Positions 28,014 to 36,943 of a stretch of DNA of 64,000 bases are shown in pieces; within the stretch, counting starts at the first letter, position 1, and each line of letters starts with the position of its first letter. Below the pieces are notes generated by a model, which was not told the origin of the DNA, made no database searches, and saw only the letters and a program-made list of their open reading frames with translations. The stretch lies in assembly GCA_963742305.1 (NCBI GenBank), contig CAVULN010000056.1:24624-88623 (forward strand), written 5' to 3'. Source of the DNA: Roseiarcus sp963742305 (GTDB lineage: Bacteria; Pseudomonadota; Alphaproteobacteria; Rhizobiales; Beijerinckiaceae). The position numbers were made by a program, and so were the translations under genes.

Positions 28014-29582
28014 ATGATCGACCTCGAAGGCGTCGAGAGCCTGGCCGATGTGGCGCGCGTGCAGGCGCGCCGTCGTGGGAGCGAGCCGGCGCTTGTGTTT
28101 GAGGGCCGGGCGATGACCTTCGCCGAGGTCGACGCCATGGCCTCGCGCGTCGCCAGCGCGCTGATCGCGTCGGGCGTTAAGACGCAGGAGCGGGTCGCCT
28201 ATCTCAGCAAGAACACCGATCATTTCCTGCCCTTCCTGCTTGGCGCCTGCAAGGCGCGCGCGACGCTGGCGCCGTTCAACTTTCGCCTCGCGGCGCCGGA
28301 GATCGCCCGCCTCATCGAGGACAGCGGCGCCAGGATTTTCATTGTCGGCCCGGATGCCGTCGACCTCGCCGGCCAGGCGGTCGCCGCGCTCGCCACGAAG
28401 CCCCGGATGATTGCGCTCGGCTTCGACCGCGAGGGCTACGAGCGCCACGACGCGTGGATGGAAGGCGCGGCGCCGGAAGACCCTGGGCTCGAGGCGGACC
28501 CGGACGACGACGTGGTCCAGCTCTACACCTCGGGCACGACCGGCCTTCCCAAGGGGGTCCGGCTGACCAACCACAACTACCTCGCGTGCTACAGGCTCGC
28601 GACCCCTTCGGGAGGGTTGAACTACCAGCCAGGCGACACGGTGCTGGCGGCGATGCCGTTCTTCCACGTCGCCGGAGTCAATGTCGCACTGATCGCGATG
28701 GCGAGCGGCGCGCGCTCGGCGATCCTCAAGGACGCCGCGCCTCAACTCATCCTCGACACGATCGGCGGGGAACGGATCAATCACGCCTTCCTCGCGCCCG
28801 CGCTCATTCACATGCTGATGCTCTCGCCGGGGATCGGGAGCGCCGACCTCTCCAGCATGCAAACGCTCACCTACGGCGCTTCGCCGATCTCCGAGGACCT
28901 GCTCAGGCGCGCTGGCGCGCGCTTCGGCTGCGAGTTCGTCCAGCTCTACGGCATGACCGAGACCTGCGGCGCCGGCACGTTTCTCCCAAACGCGGATCAT
29001 GATCCGGCCAACGGCAAGCTACGCTCCTGCGGGCGGGCCTGGCCGGGCCTCGAGCTTAAGATCGTCGCGGCAGACGACGCGGAAGTTGAGCGCGGCGCGG
29101 TCGGGGAAGTCGTGATCCGCTCGCCTGTGGTCATGAAGGGCTACTGGATGAAGCCCGAGGCGACGGAGGCCGCGATCCGCGACGGCTGGATGCACACCGG
29201 CGACGCGGCTTACATGGACGAGGACGGCTATGTCTTCATCTATGACCGGGTGAAGGACATGATCGTGACCGGGGGTGAGAATGTCTATCCGGCCGAGGTG
29301 GAGAACGCGCTGTTCGGCCATCCATCAATTGTCGACGCGGCGGTGATCGGCGTGCCCGACGACACATGGGGCGAGGCGGTGAAGGCGATCGTTGTCCTGA
29401 AGCCAGGCGCGCCGCGGGACGCCGCTGACATCATTGCCTGGGCGCGGGCGCGCATCGCGAATTTCAAGACGCCGAAGTCGGTCGATTTCGTCGAATCGAT
29501 CCCGCGCAACCTCTCGGGGAAGATTCTCAGGCGCGAACTGCGCGAGCCTTATTGGAAGGGGCGCGACCGCCGGGTCAACTGA
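28014..29582 (+). CDS. acyl-CoA synthetase (AMP-forming)
   Basis: An ANL-superfamily ligase of 522 residues that activates a carboxylic acid as acyl-AMP and then acyl-CoA. It has the P-loop YTSGTTGLPKG, motif YGMTETCG, hinge YDRVKDMIVTGGENVYPAEVE and the C-terminal catalytic Lys in LSGKILRREL. Its closest pattern is the medium/long-chain fatty acid type, but the substrate cannot be assigned. ATG 28014 has an AGGAAA ribosome site. It stands alone between mntR and a convergent operon, and is frameshift-free. Confidence 0.9.
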   Translation: MIDLEGVESLADVARVQARRRGSEPALVFEGRAMTFAEVDAMASRVASALIASGVKTQERVAYLSKNTDHFLPFLLGACKARATLAPFNFRLAAPEIARLIEDSGARIFIVGPDAVDLAGQAVAALATKPRMIALGFDREGYERHDAWMEGAAPEDPGLEADPDDDVVQLYTSGTTGLPKGVRLTNHNYLACYRLATPSGGLNYQPGDTVLAAMPFFHVAGVNVALIAMASGARSAILKDAAPQLILDTIGGERINHAFLAPALIHMLMLSPGIGSADLSSMQTLTYGASPISEDLLRRAGARFGCEFVQLYGMTETCGAGTFLPNADHDPANGKLRSCGRAWPGLELKIVAADDAEVERGAVGEVVIRSPVVMKGYWMKPEATEAAIRDGWMHTGDAAYMDEDGYVFIYDRVKDMIVTGGENVYPAEVENALFGHPSIVDAAVIGVPDDTWGEAVKAIVVLKPGAPRDAADIIAWARARIANFKTPKSVDFVESIPRNLSGKILRRELREPYWKGRDRRVN

Positions 29583-29668
29583 CGGCGCTCGTTCGCTTGG
29601 CCGAAGATAAAAAAGCTGAACTGTGGGCGACGAGCCCGAGATCCCGGTCGTCGATTCTCGTCTCGCCC

Positions 29669-30865
29669 TCACCCCTCGGCGCCTGAGGATTGCGTCAACA
29701 CGGCCATTGCGGCGTCGACCCCGCCGTCGCCGCAGGGAACTCCCGCAAGCTTGAGACCCATCTCGACGCCCGACAGCGCGCCGATCAGCGTGAGGTCGTT
29801 GAAATCGCCGAGATGGCCGATGCGGAACACCTTGTCCTTGAGGATTCCGAGCCCGTTGCCGAGGCTCATGTCGAAGCGGCGCAGGATCAGCGCGCGCAAA
29901 CCGTCGGCGCTGTGGCCGTCAGCGAGGCGGACCGCGGTGAGCGAAGAGGAATAGTCGCCCGGCGCTTGGCACTGCAATTCAACCGCGCCCGCCCGGCCCC
30001 AGGCTTCGACCGCCGCTCGCGCAGCCGCACCGTGCCGGCGGTGCCGCGCGAAGACGTTGGGCATCCCCTCCTCCTCGAGCATCGCCAGCGCCTCCTTGAG
30101 TCCGCGCAACAGGTTGGTCGCCGGCGTATAGGGGAAATAGAACCCGGCGTTGGCTTCGAGCATGGGGCGCCAGTCCCAATAGCTGCGGGGCAGCGTCGCC
30201 GTGCGCGCCGCGTCGAGCGCTTTCGCGCTGACCGCATTGAACGACAGACCCGGCGGCAGCATGAGGCCCTTCTGGCTGCCGGCGACTGTGACGTCGACCC
30301 CCCATTCGTCGTGGCGGTAGTCGATCGAGGCGAGCGAGGAAATCGTGTCGACGAGCAGGAGCGCCGGATGACCGGCGCTGTCGATCGCCGCCCGCGTCGC
30401 GGCGACCGGACTGACGCATCCGGTCGACGTTTCGTTGTGCACGACGCAGACCGCGCGGATGCGATGCTCGCGATCGGCGCGCAACGCCGCCTCGATCGCC
30501 GCCGGATCCGCGCCGCGCCGCCAGTCGGTGTCGAGGATGATCGGCTCAATTCCGAGGCGTTCGGCCATCTCGCTCCACAACGAAGCAAACCAGCCGGTGC
30601 GAACCATCACCACGGCGTCGCCGGGCGAGAGCGTGTTGACGAGCGCGGCTTCCCACGCCCCGGTGCCGGAGGCCGGGAACACCACGACCGGACCGCTCGT
30701 CCTGAAGACCCGCTTGAGCCCGGTCAGCACCGGTCGCGACAGATCGGCGAAACCGGGTCCGCGATGGTCGATCGTCGGCTCGGAAATGGCCCGCAGCACC
30801 CGCCCGGGAACGTTGGTCGGCCCCGGAATCTGCAGGAAGTGACGGCCGGGCGAGCGGACGTTCAT
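29669..30865 (-). CDS. sgaA: serine-glyoxylate aminotransferase family protein
   Basis: A PLP enzyme of the class V alanine/serine-glyoxylate aminotransferase family, 398 residues. It begins FLQIPGPTNVPGRVLRAI; substrate and cofactor blocks are FPASGTGAWEAALVNTL, VVHNETSTG and DTISSLASIDYR, and the PLP Lys is in VAGSQKGLMLPPG. The start overlaps the amidase stop (ATGA), so it is the last gene of the minus-strand operon. Homologues serve the methylotrophic serine cycle. A ureidoglycine-glyoxylate aminotransferase-like role in nucleobase breakdown is a less likely alternative, suggested by the neighbours only. Confidence 0.85.
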   Translation of the reverse strand: MNVRSPGRHFLQIPGPTNVPGRVLRAISEPTIDHRGPGFADLSRPVLTGLKRVFRTSGPVVVFPASGTGAWEAALVNTLSPGDAVVMVRTGWFASLWSEMAERLGIEPIILDTDWRRGADPAAIEAALRADREHRIRAVCVVHNETSTGCVSPVAATRAAIDSAGHPALLLVDTISSLASIDYRHDEWGVDVTVAGSQKGLMLPPGLSFNAVSAKALDAARTATLPRSYWDWRPMLEANAGFYFPYTPATNLLRGLKEALAMLEEEGMPNVFARHRRHGAAARAAVEAWGRAGAVELQCQAPGDYSSSLTAVRLADGHSADGLRALILRRFDMSLGNGLGILKDKVFRIGHLGDFNDLTLIGALSGVEMGLKLAGVPCGDGGVDAAMAVLTQSSGAEG

Positions 30866-32250
30866 CGCGGCGTCTCCATGTCGGGAAGCGGCGGGGGCGG
30901 GATCTCGCGGGAAATCGCGCGCGCGAACCCGAGCAACGAATCGTCGGCCCCGAAGCCCGCGGCGAGTTGCGCCCCGATGGGCAGGCCCGATCGGGAAACG
31001 CCGATTGGCAGGCTGATTGCCGGGACGCCGGAAATATTGGCCCACCCGGTGAACACGGCGTGGTCGCGGGGACCGGCCGGGCGCCCGTCGATCGTGTCGG
31101 GATAGGCCGTGGCGGCGGGCCAGGGCAAGGCCGCGGCGGTGGGCGTCAGAACGAGGTCCGCCCCGGCGAAAAGGTCCGCGCAGCGGCGGCGGAAGCTACC
31201 GACCCGCTCCAGCGCGTCGGTATAGTCCGCGCCGGTCATCTTGCGCCCGTCGGCGGCCATGGCGCGCGCGGAGACGCCGATTTGCGGCTCGAACGCCGGG
31301 TTCTCCCGCAGGAGCCAGGCGATCCCTGAGCGGGAGACGACGCTCCAGATGCGCGCGGCCTCGTCCAGATCGAAGAAGACCGGCTTCTCCTCAACCTCGT
31401 GTCCGAGGCTTTTGAGCGTTCGCGCGAAGCTGGCGACATGCGAGGCGACCTCGGGGTCGACGGGCGATTCGTCGAAGCGCGGGACATAAAGCACGCGCGG
31501 CTTCTCTCTGACCCACGGCGCGGCGGCCGCGTAGAGCGACCGTCGGTCCCGCCGGTCGGGGCCCTTGAGGACCCCGTCGAGCAGGATTGCGTCCTCGACC
31601 GTGCGCGACAGCGTCCCCGCGGTTTCGAAATCGGCGAGAATCGTCGGAAACCCATCGATGCGCGGCCAGCGGCCGATCGACGGTTTGAAGCCGACAAGAC
31701 CGGTGTGGCAGGCGGGGCGGCGAATCGATCCGCCGCCGTCCGTCCCGAGCGCGGCTGGGACGAAGCCGGCTCCAACGCTCGTCGCGGCGCCGCCGCTCGA
31801 GCCGCCGGGCGTCAGATCGGGGTTCCACGGATTGCGGGTCACGCCGAAGAGTTCGTTGGCGGTGTAGCCTTCGAGGGTGAACTCCGGCACATTCGTCTTG
31901 CCGATCACGATCGCGCCTGCCGCCCGCAGGCGCGCGACTGGCAATTCGTCGGTCAGAGGAACGAAGGCCGCAAGGGCCCGGCTGCCCCAGGTCGAAGGCA
32001 AGCCCGCGACGTGGATGCTGTCCTTGATCGAGATCGGCACGCCCTCCAGCGCGGAGCGCGCCGCGCCCTTGGACAAGCGCGCATCGCTCTGCCGCGCGGC
32101 TTCGGCGGCGCGCGATTCGTCCAGCGCGACGAAACTGTTGAAGCGGACGTCGAGGCGGCGGATGCGCTCAAGCGAGCGCTCGACCAGCGCGGTCGAGGTC
32201 AGCCGGCCTTCGCGAAGCGCCGCTGCGATGTCGGTGACGGTTTCCGGCAT
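30862..32250 (-). CDS. amidase-signature family hydrolase
   Basis: A Ser-cisSer-Lys amidase of 462 residues. The catalytic Lys is in GVPISIKDSIHVAG, and the Gly/Ser-rich signature TPGGSSGGAATSVGAGFVPA supplies both Ser residues, followed by GTDGGGSIRRPACHTGLVGFKPS. ATG 32250 has GAGG six bases upstream; an ATG at 32262 overlapping the permease stop is an alternative. Amidase-signature enzymes include AtzE, AtzF and ureidomalonase-type steps after ring opening. The ring-opening amidohydrolase of the same cluster makes such a step plausible here, but the substrate is inferred. Confidence 0.88.
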   Translation of the reverse strand: MPETVTDIAAALREGRLTSTALVERSLERIRRLDVRFNSFVALDESRAAEAARQSDARLSKGAARSALEGVPISIKDSIHVAGLPSTWGSRALAAFVPLTDELPVARLRAAGAIVIGKTNVPEFTLEGYTANELFGVTRNPWNPDLTPGGSSGGAATSVGAGFVPAALGTDGGGSIRRPACHTGLVGFKPSIGRWPRIDGFPTILADFETAGTLSRTVEDAILLDGVLKGPDRRDRRSLYAAAAPWVREKPRVLYVPRFDESPVDPEVASHVASFARTLKSLGHEVEEKPVFFDLDEAARIWSVVSRSGIAWLLRENPAFEPQIGVSARAMAADGRKMTGADYTDALERVGSFRRRCADLFAGADLVLTPTAAALPWPAATAYPDTIDGRPAGPRDHAVFTGWANISGVPAISLPIGVSRSGLPIGAQLAAGFGADDSLLGFARAISREIPPPPLPDMETPR

Positions 32251-32261
32251 GAGGAGCCTCA

Positions 32262-33173
32262 TCATTCCCACTGGAGCGGTTGGCCGATCGAGGCCGGCAT
32301 CCGGGAGGAGCGGCCGAGCCCAGCAAGCACGGCCAGCGCAATGACATAGGGGGCCATCTGGATGATGTACGAGCTGACCGGAACGCCGAAGCCCTGCAAC
32401 CGGAGTTCGAAGGCCTCCGCCGCTCCAAAAGCCAGACACGCGATCGCCGCTCCGATTGGGTTCCAGCGGGCGACGATGAGCGAAGCGAGCGCCAGATAGC
32501 CGCGTCCGCCGGTCATGCCGTCGGTGAAGGTCCCCACCTGCTGTAGCGACAGCACCGCGCCGCCCAGTCCGGCGACCGCGCCGCAGGCCACGACCGCCAG
32601 GATTCGCACCCGCATGGGCTCGGCGCCGGAGGCGAACGCCGCTTCCGGGTTCTCGCCGGTCGCGCGCAAGGTGAGGCCCGCCCGGGTTCGAGACAGGAAC
32701 GCCGCGAGCGCAATGCAGCCGACGATCGCGAGATAGGTCAAAGGCGGAAGCGAGAACAAGAGCGGGCCGACGACCGGAATCTGATCCAGCTTCGGAATCG
32801 GCCACGGCGGCAGGGGCGTCAGATGGATGGCGACCGGCCTCCCTCCGCCGGAGAGCGCGCGCATGAGATAGCTCGTGAGGCCGGCAGCCAGGATGTTGGC
32901 GGTGAGGCCGGTCACCATATTGTCGGCGCGGAAGCGCACCGCGATGATGGCGACGACGACGCCGATCGCGGCGCCCCCGGCGGAGGCGAGCGCGACGCCG
33001 GCGAGCGCGCTGTGCAGGGCCCACGCGCCGACGATCGCGGAGAACGCGCCCATCAGCATCATGCCCTCGAGGCCGACGGCGAAGACGCCGGCGCGCTCGG
33101 ACAGGATGCCTCCGAGCGCGGCGAGCAAGAGCGGAGTTGCGATGCGGATCGCGGCGGCGAGAAAGTCGATCAT
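32262..33173 (-). CDS. BMP-type ABC transporter permease 2
   Basis: An inner-membrane permease of 303 residues of the BPD_transp_2 family (YufQ/NupQ-like), with about nine helices. Landmarks are GGILSERAGVFAVGLEGMMLMGAF, RFRADNMVTGLTANILAAG and TRAGLTLRATGENPEAAF. Start and stop overlap both neighbours by a few bases. With permease 1 it forms the channel of a nucleoside/nucleobase-type importer. Confidence 0.9.
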   Translation of the reverse strand: MIDFLAAAIRIATPLLLAALGGILSERAGVFAVGLEGMMLMGAFSAIVGAWALHSALAGVALASAGGAAIGVVVAIIAVRFRADNMVTGLTANILAAGLTSYLMRALSGGGRPVAIHLTPLPPWPIPKLDQIPVVGPLLFSLPPLTYLAIVGCIALAAFLSRTRAGLTLRATGENPEAAFASGAEPMRVRILAVVACGAVAGLGGAVLSLQQVGTFTDGMTGGRGYLALASLIVARWNPIGAAIACLAFGAAEAFELRLQGFGVPVSSYIIQMAPYVIALAVLAGLGRSSRMPASIGQPLQWE

Positions 33174-34234
33174 GCGCGCCGCGCCGTGGCTGCGAGCACG
33201 AACAGCATGGTCAGGCCCTCGATGACCACGACCAGCGCCGAGGGCACTCCAATCTGCCGCTGCATCGACTGGGCGCCCGCCTCGAGCATGCCGACGAACA
33301 GCGCCGCCGGCGCGACCGCCAGAGGCTCGATCGCGCCAAGCAGCGCCACGGTCACCGCCTTGAAGCCAAAGCCCAGCGAGAAACCCTCGATCAGGCGGTG
33401 CTGGACGCCGAGCACCTCGACGGCGCCGGCGAGCCCGGCGAGCGCGCCTGCGATCAGCATCACGCTCCAGGTGATCGCGGCGGCGGAGAAGCCGGCGTAG
33501 GCGGCCGCGCGCCGGGAACTGCCCGCGACGCGCAGCGAAAAGCCGAACGGCGTGCGCCAGAGAACGAAGGACAAGGTCGAGGCCGCGACCAGCGCGATGG
33601 GGAACCCCGCGTGCGCGCCAAACTCCGGGAACTTCCACAGCCAGGCCGTGCGCGGCAGCTCAGGGGACTGGAGGAATCCGGCGCCGAACTGGCCGAGCGG
33701 TCCCGCCAGCATCTGCTGCACCAGCAAGAGCGCGACGAAGTTGAGCAGCAGGGTCGTCAGAACCTCGTGCACCCGCCGTCCGAGATGGATCGCCGCCGCG
33801 AGCCCGGCCCATAGCGCGCCGAACAGGGCGCCCCCGATGAGCGCGGCGGCGACCGCGGCGACGGACAGCGAGGCCGGAAAGTGCAGGGCGACGGCGGCGG
33901 CGCCAACCCCGCCGAGCGCGATCTGTCCCTCCGCGCCGATGTTGATGACGCCGGCCCGAAAGCACAGCGCGACCCCGCTGCCGGCGAGCAGATAGGGCGT
34001 CGCGCGATTGAGCGCGAAGCCTATCTGGTGAGGCGAACCGAGCGCGCCTTTCAGCATGGCGGCGAAAGCGGCGATCGGATTGTGGCCGGACAGCGCGACG
34101 AGAAGCGCCGACACGACGATGGAGAGCGCGGCGGCCGCCACGACGCGCCCCGCCATCGAATCGGCGAAGCGCCGCCGCAGCAGCCAGACGCGCGCCTGCC
34201 CGGGGCTTTGTGCGCGCGGCGCCGTCTCGGTCAT
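33170..34234 (-). CDS. BMP-type ABC transporter permease 1
   Basis: The partner permease (YufP/NupP-like, 354 residues), with the family block YLLAGSGVALCFRAGVINIGAEGQ and the later RVAGSSRRAAAYAGFSAAA. Its ATG 34234 overlaps the ATPase stop and its own stop overlaps the next permease start, so the genes are translationally coupled. It is frameshift-free. Confidence 0.9.
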   Translation of the reverse strand: MTETAPRAQSPGQARVWLLRRRFADSMAGRVVAAAALSIVVSALLVALSGHNPIAAFAAMLKGALGSPHQIGFALNRATPYLLAGSGVALCFRAGVINIGAEGQIALGGVGAAAVALHFPASLSVAAVAAALIGGALFGALWAGLAAAIHLGRRVHEVLTTLLLNFVALLLVQQMLAGPLGQFGAGFLQSPELPRTAWLWKFPEFGAHAGFPIALVAASTLSFVLWRTPFGFSLRVAGSSRRAAAYAGFSAAAITWSVMLIAGALAGLAGAVEVLGVQHRLIEGFSLGFGFKAVTVALLGAIEPLAVAPAALFVGMLEAGAQSMQRQIGVPSALVVVIEGLTMLFVLAATARRA

Positions 34235-35718
34235 TGCGCCCGCCCCGACATCCAAAGGCCGATCTGGCCAATGTCGGCCCCCTTGCGCATCGTCACGCCG
34301 GCGAAGCCGCGGTTGGCCATCACCGCGATGCGGTCGGCGACTTCCAGCACCTCCTCGAGTTCGGAGGAGAAATAGAGGACCGCCGCGCCGTGCTCGCGCA
34401 GGGCGAGAACGCGCTCCAGCACGAACCGCGTCGCGCCGGGGTCCAGGCCCCAGGCCGCCTGATGCGCGATCAGGACCGCCGGATTCCGGTCGAGTTCGCG
34501 CGCAATGACGATCTTCTGCTGATTGCCGCCGCTGAGCCGCGCCGCGAGCGTCTTCGGCCCCTGGCCGCGAATGTCGTATTCCTTGATCAGCCGGCCCGCC
34601 TTGTCGTGCAGCCCGCCGACGGAAAGAAACATGCCCTGTGCGTAGGGCGGCTCGCGACTGTCGCGCAGCATCAGGTTTTCCGCGATCGAGAGAGTCCTGA
34701 CGAGCGCGGTCGACGATCGGTCGGCGGGCATGTAGGCGACCCCTGCCCTTGTCCGCGCGACGACCGCCGCGCGCGTAATGTCGCGCCCGTCGAGCATGAC
34801 GGCGCCGGCCCGGGGATGGCGCAAGCCGGCAAGGGTCTCGGCGAGCTCGATCTGGCCGTTGCCGTCGACGCCGGCGACGCCGAGAATCTCGCCTCCGCGA
34901 ACCTCGAACGACAGCGGGCCGAGACCGGGGCCTTCGAGGTCGACGACCTTGAGGCGAACGGGCCCGTTGGTAGGCGAGCGATCGGCGTGAGGGACCGTGA
35001 CATCGCGCCCGACCATCATCTCCGCGAGCTCGGCCTTGGTGACGTCGCCGATCGGCGCGCCGCCCGAGACCCGCGCCGCTCTCAGCACGACGACGCGGTC
35101 GCAGACGTCGAAGACTTCGGGCAGTTTGTGGGTGATGAAGACGATGCCCGCGCCCTCCGAGCGCAACCGGCGAAGGATCGCGAGCAGGTCGGCGACCTCG
35201 CTCGGCGCGAGATTGGAGGTCGGCTCGTCGAGGATCAGGAGGCGCGCCTCGCGCAGGACGGCTTTCAGGATTTCGACCCGCTGCCGGCGGCCGAGCGAAA
35301 GGTCGGCGACCATCGCGTCCGGCTCGAGGTCGAGGCCGAAGCGCCGGCTCGCCTCGCGAACGCGCGCGGCCATTTTGGCGCGTTTCAGGAGCCGCCCCGC
35401 CGTCGGCCATCCGAGCATGACATTCTCGACCACGCTCATCGCCTCGATCAGCATGAAATGCTGATGAATCATCGCAATGCCCGCCGCCATGGCGTCCGCC
35501 GGGCGATGGCCGGAGAGGGCCCGGCCGCGGAACACGATTTGGCCAGCGTCGGGCGGAATCATGCCGAAGAGCACCTTCATCAGCGTGCTCTTCCCGGAGC
35601 CGTTCTCGCCGAGGAGACCGAGGATCTCCCCCTCGCTGACGTCGAGGTCGACGCCGTCGTTGGCGGTCACGGCGCCGAAACGACGGACAATTCCTCGCAT
35701 CTCAAGGAGCGCGGTCAT
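34231..35718 (-). CDS. ABC transporter ATPase with two nucleotide-binding domains
   Basis: A tandem ATPase of 495 residues (RbsA/NupO-like). Domain 1 has Walker A GENGSGKST, the family Q-loop IHQHFMLIEAMSVVENV, signature LSLGRRQRVEILKA and Walker B LLILDEPTSNL. Domain 2 keeps a good signature (RLSGGNQQKIVIAREL) but lacks the Walker A Lys (GVDGNGQIE) and has a degenerate Walker B, both usual in this family. It energises the two permeases that follow. Confidence 0.93.
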   Translation of the reverse strand: MTALLEMRGIVRRFGAVTANDGVDLDVSEGEILGLLGENGSGKSTLMKVLFGMIPPDAGQIVFRGRALSGHRPADAMAAGIAMIHQHFMLIEAMSVVENVMLGWPTAGRLLKRAKMAARVREASRRFGLDLEPDAMVADLSLGRRQRVEILKAVLREARLLILDEPTSNLAPSEVADLLAILRRLRSEGAGIVFITHKLPEVFDVCDRVVVLRAARVSGGAPIGDVTKAELAEMMVGRDVTVPHADRSPTNGPVRLKVVDLEGPGLGPLSFEVRGGEILGVAGVDGNGQIELAETLAGLRHPRAGAVMLDGRDITRAAVVARTRAGVAYMPADRSSTALVRTLSIAENLMLRDSREPPYAQGMFLSVGGLHDKAGRLIKEYDIRGQGPKTLAARLSGGNQQKIVIARELDRNPAVLIAHQAAWGLDPGATRFVLERVLALREHGAAVLYFSSELEEVLEVADRIAVMANRGFAGVTMRKGADIGQIGLWMSGRAQ

Positions 35719-35740
35719 CGCCGGCCTTTGCCAATCGTTC

Positions 35741-35771
35741 GGGGGCGCCGCGCGGCTTTGCCGGCGCCCCC
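35741..35771 (-). terminator. intercistronic hairpin between binding-protein and ATPase genes
   Basis: GGGGGCGCCG (35741-35750) pairs with CGGCGCCCCC (35762-35771) around an 11-base loop. It lies directly downstream of the binding-protein gene and has no T run. It probably stabilises the binding-protein mRNA and attenuates the permease genes, like the hairpin at 14276-14308. Confidence 0.5.
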
Positions 35772-35808
35772 GGACCCGCGCAGGCCGATCGAGCGCGTAG
35801 CCCTCGCC

Positions 35809-36828
35809 TCAACCGCCGGGGCGCGCGTCGTTCTCGGTCGGCGTGATCTTCAGGGCGCCGCTCTTGAACTGCGCCGCCAGATCGTCGACCTCCTTCACGA
35901 CGTCCGCCGGAACGACCGGGTTGAATTCCTTGCCCGGCTCGTATTCCAGCGTCGCCCCGGTCACCGGCGCGGTGTCATATCCGTATTGCACGAAGGTGCC
36001 GAACAGCTTGCCGTTCTTGACCTGATCGGCGGTGCTGCCGAACATCGCCGGCCAGTCCTCGACGATGTTGGTGAGCACGAGTTCGGGCGCGATCTTGGTC
36101 TGGTCGACTCCGCGCCCGCTGACCCAGACGTGCTTCTCCTTCGCCGCCTGGACAAGTCCGGTTTCCGCGGCGTTGAGCTTGCCGGTGATGAAGTCCGCGC
36201 CCTGCGCGATCAGCGACAGCGCGGCCTCCTTCGCCTCCGCGGAGTCCTCCATGTCCTTGATATAGAGAATGGTCACCTTGGCGCCCGCCTTGGTCGCGCA
36301 GATCCGGAAACCGCCCGCCTGCGCGGTGATGTTGGGCACGCCCTGCAAGCCGTAGACGCCGCCGACCTTGTGGGTCTTGCTCATTTTCGCCGCAAGCAAC
36401 CCGAGCTGGCAGCCGAACTGGGCGTTGTTCCAGTCGATCGACATCACGTTCGGCGGCTTGCCCTCATTGCCGCTCACCGCGATGAACTGCGTCTTGGGGA
36501 AATCGGTCGCGACCTGCTCCATCGCCGAAACGAACCGGCCGGAATGCCCCATCACGATCAGATAGCCCTGGCTCGCATAGTCGCGCAGCGCCTCGGCCTC
36601 ATCGGCGTCGGAGACGTTCTCGGAATAGGCGGTCTTGAAACCGTGCGACTCGAGGCTCTTCAGGATCGCGTAGCCAAGCGCGTTCCAGCTCTGGTCGTTG
36701 ATGCTGCCGGGAAGCAGGATGGCCGCCTTGTCCTCGGCTTTCGCGGGAGCGGCGCCGAAACAGGACGCGAACAGCGTCAGCACGGCGACGGAGCCGGACA
36801 GAGAGAGCAATGTCCTCGATGTTTTCAT
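35809..36828 (-). CDS. BMP-family ABC transporter substrate-binding protein
   Basis: A periplasmic binding protein of the basic membrane protein (BMP/PnrA/Med) family, 339 residues, with a signal peptide (LLSLSGSVAVLTLFASCFGAAPAKA). Conserved blocks are AAILLPGSINDQSWNALGY, IVMGHSGRFVSAMEQVA, CQLGLLAAKMSKTHKVGGVYG and ADFITGKLNAAETGLVQAA. BMP proteins bind nucleosides, purines or related compounds. It lies between the ring-opening amidohydrolase and the transporter genes, so its ligand is probably the heterocycle that the cluster breaks down. Confidence 0.9.
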   Translation of the reverse strand: MKTSRTLLSLSGSVAVLTLFASCFGAAPAKAEDKAAILLPGSINDQSWNALGYAILKSLESHGFKTAYSENVSDADEAEALRDYASQGYLIVMGHSGRFVSAMEQVATDFPKTQFIAVSGNEGKPPNVMSIDWNNAQFGCQLGLLAAKMSKTHKVGGVYGLQGVPNITAQAGGFRICATKAGAKVTILYIKDMEDSAEAKEAALSLIAQGADFITGKLNAAETGLVQAAKEKHVWVSGRGVDQTKIAPELVLTNIVEDWPAMFGSTADQVKNGKLFGTFVQYGYDTAPVTGATLEYEPGKEFNPVVPADVVKEVDDLAAQFKSGALKITPTENDARPGG

Positions 36829-36943
36829 GAGAAGTCCTCTTCGTTTCCGCGAGCCCCTCGGGCGAAGCGCCGTCGGCGGATCTCGCATCGGCTTTCGCGG
36901 GTGGTTTCGTCCGGGCTTCGCGGGCCCGAGCCTCCAAATGGTT